Source: Bacillota bacterium
GTDB lineage: Bacteria > Bacillota > UBA4882 > UBA8346
Assembly: GCA_028282485.1 (NCBI GenBank)
Contig: JANQHU010000397.1
Location: 1 to 5,442, forward strand
Direction: 5' to 3'
Length of the DNA stretch: 5,442 bases
Below the pieces are notes generated by a model that was given only the letters and a program-made list of their open reading frames with translations, did no database searches and was not told the origin of the DNA. Position numbers and translations under genes: made by a program. Positions 1 through 4,041 of this stretch are shown here, piece by piece. Numbering within the stretch: position 1 is the first letter of the stretch; each line of letters opens with the position of its first letter.

Positions 1-272
1 CCAATGCTTATTCAACTGATGGCCAGTTAATTAAGTATAATCTGCGTATTCTTGAGGATAATAAACAATTCTTCCCCCCCTATTACCCTGCCCCCATAAT
101 TAGAACTGAAATTCTAGATAAACATCCAAAAGTTGCTGATGTTTTAAACAAACTGGCTAACCAAATTACTGAAGAAGAAATGCAACAATTAAACTATAAA
201 GCCGAGGTAGAAAAAAAAGAAATAGCGGACGTGGCCGAAGAGTTTTTAAAAGCTAAGGATCTGATCCAATAG
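1..272 (+). CDS. Glycine betaine/choline-type ABC transporter substrate-binding protein, C-terminal part (5' end outside window)
   Basis: This is the last 89 codons of an open frame entering from the left edge (first whole codon at 3) and ending at TAG 270-272. The peptide begins NAYSTDGQL, continues through LEDNKQFFPPYYPAPIIR and ends with EEEMQQLNYKAEVEKKE plus a helical tail. This order is typical of the C-terminal lobe of OpuBC/OpuCC/OsmF/ProX-family quaternary-amine binding proteins: the TDG turn, the aromatic FFPPYY strand, then the conserved helix ending in MQxLNYxV. Such proteins capture glycine betaine, choline or carnitine outside the membrane and deliver them to an ABC permease for osmoprotection. 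The N-terminal lobe is not visible, so I cannot tell whether it is a free lipoprotein or fused to the permease, nor name the exact substrate. A terminator follows, so it is probably the last gene of its operon. Family assignment is by recognised motifs and is fairly sure; the paralogue is not. Confidence 0.88.
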   Translation, partial: NAYSTDGQLIKYNLRILEDNKQFFPPYYPAPIIRTEILDKHPKVADVLNKLANQITEEEMQQLNYKAEVEKKEIADVAEEFLKAKDLIQ

Positions 273-305
273 AACCTGTTTTAATAGTTAGCTGATATAA
301 TAAAG

Positions 306-352
306 AAGCCGTTTTTCCTGAAGTAGTTACTAAAGGGAAGACGGCTTGTTTT
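306..352 (+). terminator. Rho-independent terminator after the binding-protein gene, possibly bidirectional
   Basis: Arms 306-319 and 334-347 pair over 14 bp (AAGCCGT with ACGGCTT at the base, two G-U pairs further up) around a 14-base loop. The sequence continues with a short T run (349-352). It lies 33 bases past the stop at 272. Read on the minus strand, the same hairpin is followed by CTTTATTAT, so it could also end transcripts of the convergent small gene whose stop is at 394. The T tract is short on both sides, so efficiency is uncertain. Confidence 0.72.
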
Positions 353-393
353 GTAGGGATATAGATGGTTTAGGATTTGTTATTTTTTTATTT

Positions 394-693
394 CTACATA
401 CCTTGTTGCATCATTGGTATTGGTGGTCTAACTTTGCTAGATGGAATCTTATTAGAATTATCAGGGGGCGTATTCGTTGGATTTACGTCTGATGGTGACT
501 TAGGATTTAGCTGTTCAATGCTTTGTTGTTTTTTTGCTTCTTCTTCCTTCGCTTCCTTTATTTTTTTTCGTTCGTAAGCCTGTCTACTAATATTCAATGA
601 TTCTAATTGACCTGCGTACACAAGTCCTGCCATTTCATAATCATAATTTGTAATTATTACCTTTTTATTAGAAATATCCATCCCTATATACAC
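394..693 (-). CDS. Small orphan protein with charged helix and Pro-rich tail, unknown function
   Basis: I do not recognise this 99-residue protein. Its start is GTG (691-693, minus strand) with GAGGT (699-703) five bases upstream. An in-frame ATG at 679-681 would give 95 residues and could use AAGGGG (693-698), so the exact start is open. The N-terminal third (about residues 1-35) is the only part that looks globular, with short hydrophobic stretches (KKVIITNY, MAGLVYAGQL). Residues about 40-60 are dense in K and E and should form a charged helix, perhaps a short coiled coil. From about 62 to the end it is rich in P, N and S and likely disordered, ending PPIPMMQQGM. There is no signal peptide or membrane segment. 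A good extended -10 promoter precedes it, and a hairpin lies beyond its stop, which supports a real transcription unit. The opposite-strand frame at 377-577 is taken as its shadow. No function is proposed. Confidence 0.68.
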   Translation of the reverse strand: MYIGMDISNKKVIITNYDYEMAGLVYAGQLESLNISRQAYERKKIKEAKEEEAKKQQSIEQLNPKSPSDVNPTNTPPDNSNKIPSSKVRPPIPMMQQGM

Positions 694-775
694 CCCTTAC
701 CTCTAAAACAAATTACTTGACAAAAATATTTTTACTCTCATAGACAAAGTGCGTTAAATATGTAATCTATAACTA

Positions 776-804
776 ATTATAACACAAAAACCCTACTTTG
801 ACTA
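776..804 (-). promoter_or_regulatory. Sigma-A-like extended -10 promoter for the small orphan gene
   Basis: Read on the minus strand: TAGTCA (799-804; four of six matches to TTGACA), a 17-base spacer, then TATAAT (776-781). TG sits one base before the -10 (TGTTATAAT), making an extended -10. Transcription would begin near 769, leaving a leader of about 75 bases before the GTG at 693. Confidence 0.62.
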
Positions 805-919
805 TAAATATTGTGAAAAAATCCCATCAAGACTTAACCGTCCCCAGCAAAAATTAGTTACCAAAACCACCTAACAAATTTTTGAAATACTAATTTTACC
901 AGCCGAGATTTGTTGATTA

Positions 920-948
920 TTTACACCAAAGTAATTTTAAGGTATAAT
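920..948 (+). promoter_or_regulatory. Sigma-A-like promoter for the permuted papain-fold gene
   Basis: TTTACA (920-925, five of six matches to the -35 consensus), a spacer of exactly 17 bases, and a perfect TATAAT (943-948). The predicted start of transcription is near 955, giving a leader of about 60 bases before the TTG start at 1014. It is the best-scoring promoter by eye in the window. Confidence 0.75.
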
Positions 949-972
949 AATAAAAAAAGAGTTCCAAAAAAA

Positions 973-1007
973 TCCTTATTTGTCACAAATACTGTCAATA
1001 AGGAGGG
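973..1007 (+). promoter_or_regulatory. Ribosome binding site with a pairing upstream arm (possible translation-control hairpin)
   Basis: AAGGAGGG at 1000-1007 is a strong Shine-Dalgarno sequence six bases before the TTG start at 1014, and it decides that start. The first part of it lies in AATAAGGA (997-1004), the exact reverse complement of TCCTTATT (973-980). The stem is 8 bp with a 16-base loop; one further G-C pair (982 with 996) is possible if 981 is bulged. Folding would cover AAGGA. The stem is AT-rich and modest, so a temperature or ribosome-occupancy effect is conceivable but unproven. Confidence 0.5.
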
Positions 1008-1013
1008 TCTATT

Positions 1014-1892
1014 TTGTTTAAGCAAACTTCTATCAAAAATTTACGAACTAGTCAAAATTTTTTTACAAAAACTTCTAAAACTGCAACTGAACAACTAGAA
1101 AAAAATATATTACCAAAAACAAATTCCCCTCATAAAACCTCTTCCAAATACCTCCCCGATCTGGAAGCAATTAAGAAAGCAGAGCCCGGGGACCTGGTTT
1201 GCTTTTATCCAACCAAACTTACCGGAAGACTTATTTCTGCTTTTACCCAAAACAATATTGTCCATTTAGGAATCGTTTCCAAGATAGAGCCTCAGCACGG
1301 GCCTTTACTGGTTGAAGTGAAAAAAAGTGGTATTAGACAATGCCCTTTAACCGAAATCATAACTACCATGAATACGAGTCAAATTAACCTCCTAAAATTA
1401 CTAAAAACCCCTGATGATGATTCCCATATCCCTCCTGACACTCCTTCTTTTGAGACGTTTATTGATACTTCTTTGCAAAATGAAATTGAATACAGCAAAT
1501 CGAAAGTAATGCGTTTTTTACCTTTTTTTTTCGCAAATATGCTCACATTAAATAAAATACCTGCTTTTAAAATAGAGCAGTTAAATTTAAAGAGAGTGGC
1601 AAGTCCCAAAAAAACTTTATATAGAGAAGTTAACAGCTCCACTTCTTCAACCGACCCACAGTTTAAACATTCCAAAAAAAATGCTACCGAAAAACCCAGC
1701 ACTTGTTCTGAGTTCATTGCGAGGGCTCTTCGAGAAAAGGGATTACTTCCCGAAGCCACCAAGACCAGTTATTTTACACCGGGTTTTTTAATTAAGTATT
1801 TACAAGATAAAGAATTGGTGAGTTCTGATTTTATTCCTTTAAATAAACAGCCTGCAACTACCTCTCCCGGGCTAATAGATTACCAGGCTTAA
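1014..1892 (+). CDS. Permuted papain-fold (YiiX/NlpC-P60-like) hydrolase candidate
   Basis: The 292-residue product starts at TTG, chosen because of the AAGGAGGG site six bases upstream. The core resembles circularly permuted NlpC/P60 proteins (YiiX/YebB-like). PGDLVCFYP (58-66) is the family's opening 'GDLV.F' strand. VHLGIV (83-88) carries the likely catalytic His84. LLVEVKKSGI (98-107) supplies the acidic Glu101 and the strand before the 'GV..PL' motif (here GIRQCPL). CSEFIARALREKGLL (231-245) supplies the nucleophile Cys231 at a helix start. The His-before-Cys order is the permuted arrangement. Known relatives cleave amide or ester bonds in peptides, cell wall or lipids; the substrate here is unknown. 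Residues 1-50 are rich in S, T, K and N with no signal peptide or membrane helix, suggesting a cytoplasmic protein. About 130 residues separate Glu101 from Cys231, which seems long for the family and includes a polar, Ser/Thr-rich stretch (about 203-230). The gene is AT-rich compared with ychF next door, hinting at transfer. Fold assignment is fairly sure, activity is inferred. Confidence 0.72.
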   Translation: MFKQTSIKNLRTSQNFFTKTSKTATEQLEKNILPKTNSPHKTSSKYLPDLEAIKKAEPGDLVCFYPTKLTGRLISAFTQNNIVHLGIVSKIEPQHGPLLVEVKKSGIRQCPLTEIITTMNTSQINLLKLLKTPDDDSHIPPDTPSFETFIDTSLQNEIEYSKSKVMRFLPFFFANMLTLNKIPAFKIEQLNLKRVASPKKTLYREVNSSTSSTDPQFKHSKKNATEKPSTCSEFIARALREKGLLPEATKTSYFTPGFLIKYLQDKELVSSDFIPLNKQPATTSPGLIDYQA

Positions 1893-1921
1893 AATTTCAC
1901 CTGAAAATATTTCGTTAAAAA

Positions 1922-1950
1922 TTGCATTTTGCCAAAATATTGCTTATAAT
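1922..1950 (+). promoter_or_regulatory. Probable ychF promoter with a dyad in its spacer
   Basis: TTGCAT (1922-1927, weak -35), a 17-base spacer and a perfect TATAAT (1945-1950) lie 87 bases before the ychF start. A dyad ATTTTG-C-CAAAAT (1926-1938) overlaps the -35 and the spacer, a position where a repressor could bind. I see no terminator between the preceding stop (1892) and this promoter, so some read-through into ychF is possible. Confidence 0.6.
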
Positions 1951-2036
1951 AAAAAAAGATCTTAATCAACTAGCAAGGATTTATCACCAATATTATGCCA
2001 AATTAAACTCAGATCAGAAAGGATTAATATTAAATT

Positions 2037-3131
2037 ATGAAACTAGGTATCGTAGGCCTGCCGAACGTAGGTAAAAGTACCCTCTTTAACGCTATTACCA
2101 AAGCGGGAGCCGAATCCGCCAATTACCCTTTTTGTACCATTGAACCCAATGTGGGCGTGGTGGCGGTTCCCGACGAAAGATTGGCCCCGCTGGAAGAAAT
2201 GTATCAGCCCAAAAAAGTCACCCCAACGGCGATTGAGTTTGTGGATATTGCCGGCTTGGTGCGAGGAGCTAGCCAAGGAGAAGGGCTGGGTAATAAATTT
2301 TTGGCTCATATTCGGGAAGTGGATGCCATTATTCACGTGGTGCGTTGTTTTGAAGACCCGAATATCACTCATGTCGACGGAGAGATTGGGCCTTTACGGG
2401 ATATTGAAACCATCAACCTGGAGTTGATTTTTGCCGACCTGGAAACCATCGAAAAACGCCTGGAACGAACGGCAAAAATGAGTAAAAGCGGCGATAAACA
2501 AGCCAAAGCCGAACAAGCCTTTTACCAACGAGTAAAGGCCCATTTGGAAAATAATCAACCGGCCCGTTCTTTAGAGACGACTGAGGCAGAAGCCGAAATC
2601 CTCGCCCAAACTTTCTTGCTAACCACCAAACCGGTAATTTACGGGGCCAATCTGGCGGAAGGGGAGCTCCAGTCCGGCACTGAAAATGCTTTACTAAAGG
2701 AGTTAAAAACTTTTGCAGCTAATGAGGGAGCCCAAGTGCTACCCATTTGTGCCAAAATCGAAGCAGAGATTGCCCAGTTGGATGATGAAGAAAAACAAGA
2801 ATTCCTTACCGCCTTGGGTTTAAGTGAGTCTGGGTTGGATCGGCTGATTAAAGCCAGTTACTCCCTTTTGGGGTTGATTAGTTTTTTAACTGCCGGGCCC
2901 CAAGAAGTTCGGGCCTGGACTATTGTTAGAGGTACCAAAGCCCCCCAGGCGGCCGGGAAGATTCACAGTGATCTGGAGCGGGGTTTTATTCGGGCGGAGA
3001 TTGTTTCTTTTACGGATTTAATGGCCAGTGGCTCTTATCCTACTGCTCGGGAAAAGGGGTTAGTTCGTTTGGAAGGTAAAGATTACTTGATGCAAGACGG
3101 AGACGTGACCCTCTTTCGCTTTAACGTCTAA
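2037..3131 (+). CDS. ychF: Ribosome-binding ATPase/GTPase YchF (Ola1 family)
   Basis: A complete 364-residue YchF, the usual length. It is a cytosolic P-loop NTPase of the Obg/HAS group that binds ribosomes and affects translation start choice and stress responses in studied bacteria. Visible motifs: G1 GLPNVGKS (7-14), where the residue normally Gln in Ras is replaced as in HAS NTPases; the YchF signature NYPFCTIEPN (29-38); G3 DIAGLVRGASQGEGLGN (70-86); G4 as NLAE (205-208) instead of NKxD, the change that in this family favours ATP over GTP; and G5-like CAK (238-240). Residues about 130-200 form the helical insert, and the C-terminal TGS domain spans about 278-364 (FLTAGPQEVRAWTI, GKIHSDLERGFIRAE, GSYPTAREKGLVRLEGKDY, ending DVTLFRFNV). 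The ATG at 2037 gives the standard MKLGIVGLPN start. AAAGGA (2018-2023) is its ribosome binding site, 13 bases away, slightly long, with palindrome TTAATATTAA between. It has its own promoter and converges with the next gene, only 15 bases apart. No anomaly in the protein. Confidence 0.98.
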   Translation: MKLGIVGLPNVGKSTLFNAITKAGAESANYPFCTIEPNVGVVAVPDERLAPLEEMYQPKKVTPTAIEFVDIAGLVRGASQGEGLGNKFLAHIREVDAIIHVVRCFEDPNITHVDGEIGPLRDIETINLELIFADLETIEKRLERTAKMSKSGDKQAKAEQAFYQRVKAHLENNQPARSLETTEAEAEILAQTFLLTTKPVIYGANLAEGELQSGTENALLKELKTFAANEGAQVLPICAKIEAEIAQLDDEEKQEFLTALGLSESGLDRLIKASYSLLGLISFLTAGPQEVRAWTIVRGTKAPQAAGKIHSDLERGFIRAEIVSFTDLMASGSYPTAREKGLVRLEGKDYLMQDGDVTLFRFNV

Positions 3132-3146
3132 AAATAACGCTTAACA

Positions 3147-3956
3147 TTAATACAAATCCCGGCGGCGGTGCTTTAAAGCCGGGAGATTGGTTCTAATCTC
3201 AGTGAGGCGCTCTAAATCAATAGTCACGCAGCCGACGGCTTCTTGGTGGGCGGCCTGCCAGAGAATCTGCCCCCAAGGATCAACTACTAAAGAATGACCG
3301 TAGGCCACATAGGAGGCCGCCTCATTCCGCGCCGGGCTGACTCCGGCAAGATAAACCTGATTATCGAGCCCGCGACTTCTTAATAATAATTCCCAATGAG
3401 CTGGTCCCGTAGTCAGGTTAAAGGCTCCCGGAGCCAAGACCACTTGTACTCCTGCCTCCACTAGGAGACGAAAGACTTCCGGAAAACGTAGATCATAACA
3501 AATAACTACCCCCATGGTCCCAAACTCAGTATCAAAGGTTGCTATTTGATTGCCAGGGCTTAAAACCGCCGACTCCTGAAAGCTAATCTGGCCGGGTAGA
3601 TCAATATCAAAGAGATGCATCTTACGGTAGCGAGCCAGTCGACGCCCTTGGGGATCAAAAACAAAACAAGTATTATAGAGGGCCGAACCTTCCTGTTCCG
3701 GAATCGAACCACCCACTAAATAACACTGCTTGGTTCGCGCCTCTTGGGCCAAAAAAGCCAAAGTCTGACTATGAGCCGCTTCTTCCGCATAGGTGGGGAA
3801 GCAGGCCAGATCATAAGGAGAATTAAACATCTCCGGCAAGACGATCACCCGGGCCCCTTGGGCGGCGGCGGCCTCAATAAAAGTCGCAGCTTTGGCCAGG
3901 TTTTCTGCCTTAACCGAACCTACCTGAAACTGACAAATTCCCAATTGAAACTTCAT
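3147..3956 (-). CDS. Carbon-nitrogen hydrolase, Nit2/omega-amidase-like
   Basis: A complete 269-residue nitrilase-superfamily enzyme, a typical single-domain length. The catalytic triad is in place: Glu42 in VLPEMFN, Lys112 in YRKMHLFDID, and Cys153 in VICYDLRFPE. The accessory Glu128 lies in FQESAVLSPG. The combination LPEMFN, KMHLFDIDLPG, SPGN and ICYDLRFPE, with AYGHSLVVDPWG (218-229) near the end, matches the Nit2/YafV branch. That branch hydrolyses alpha-ketoglutaramate or alpha-ketosuccinamate to the oxoacid and ammonia (repair after glutamine transamination, methionine salvage). Nit1-like deaminated glutathione amidase is the main alternative. The protein is cytosolic, with no signal peptide. 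The ATG at 3954-3956 is preceded by GAGG (3965-3968 on the plus strand) eight bases away. The TPR-DUF1963 gene lies 85 bases upstream on the same strand with no clear promoter between, so co-transcription is plausible but no functional link is obvious. It is more GC-rich than the left half of the window. Family sure; exact substrate inferred. Confidence 0.92.
   Translation of the reverse strand: MKFQLGICQFQVGSVKAENLAKAATFIEAAAAQGARVIVLPEMFNSPYDLACFPTYAEEAAHSQTLAFLAQEARTKQCYLVGGSIPEQEGSALYNTCFVFDPQGRRLARYRKMHLFDIDLPGQISFQESAVLSPGNQIATFDTEFGTMGVVICYDLRFPEVFRLLVEAGVQVVLAPGAFNLTTGPAHWELLLRSRGLDNQVYLAGVSPARNEAASYVAYGHSLVVDPWGQILWQAAHQEAVGCVTIDLERLTEIRTNLPALKHRRRDLY
3151..3184 (-). terminator. Candidate terminator overlapping the 3' end of the hydrolase gene
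   Basis: TCCCGGC (3157-3163) and GCCGGGA (3178-3184) form a GC-rich 7 bp stem with a 14-base loop. On the minus strand the stem is followed by TTTGTATTAA, a broken T run that contains the last codons and stop of the hydrolase gene. No T run follows on the plus side, so it would serve the minus-strand gene rather than ychF. It encodes the arginine-rich C-terminus (HRRRDLY), so codon constraint may explain the inverted repeat. Confidence 0.35.
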
Positions 3957-4041
3957 TACCAGATCCTCATCCCTATTTAATATTCTCCCTTAACAGTCTC
4001 CTAAGACTCTCCTGCTAACTATTTAAAAATCCCTTTTAAGG

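Larger units (their letters stand above)
694..1013. other. AT-rich intergenic region between two divergent genes
   Basis: This gap of 320 bases separates the minus-strand orphan gene from the plus-strand hydrolase gene. It contains a promoter for each (776-804 minus, 920-948 plus), leaving about 115 bases between the two -35 regions. It also holds a 12-base palindrome AAAAATATTTTT (722-733) in the orphan gene's leader and the hairpin that can cover the hydrolase gene's ribosome binding site. I see no convincing coding frame, tRNA, or known riboswitch here. Confidence 0.6.

Noticed and set aside
377..577. Plus-strand frame of 66 codons, rich in Phe, Cys and Ser
   Set aside because: It lies opposite the orphan gene, has no ribosome binding site, and its composition is what the reverse of a K/E/P-rich gene gives.
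717..722. Perfect TTGACA on the plus strand
   Set aside because: No acceptable -10 follows at 15-19 bases, and the downstream gene has a much better promoter at 920-948.
722..733. 12-base palindrome AAAAATATTTTT as an operator
   Set aside because: It is a simple A/T palindrome in AT-rich DNA with no second copy or family match; chance is likely.
910..1098. Plus-strand frame of 62 codons upstream of and overlapping the papain-fold gene
   Set aside because: It runs through the promoter and ribosome binding site of that gene, has no site of its own, and its product is a low-complexity K/L peptide.
1379..1762. Minus-strand frame of 127 codons
   Set aside because: It is fully inside the papain-fold gene, which has family motifs and a clear start; the antisense peptide shows none.
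1995..2006. Tiny leader frame (ATG, three codons and a stop) before ychF
   Set aside because: It is too short, with a poorly placed AAGGAT, and no attenuator structure is seen.
2043..2427. Frames inside ychF on both strands (2043-2372 minus, 2140-2427 plus)
   Set aside because: They are shadows of the highly conserved ychF reading frame.
3744..3980. Plus-strand frame of 78 codons across the hydrolase start
   Set aside because: It is antisense to the N-terminus of a clear nitrilase-family gene and has no supporting signals.
3995..4008. Hairpin AGTCT/AGACT between the two minus-strand genes as a terminator
   Set aside because: The stem is only 5 bp and no T run follows on either strand.
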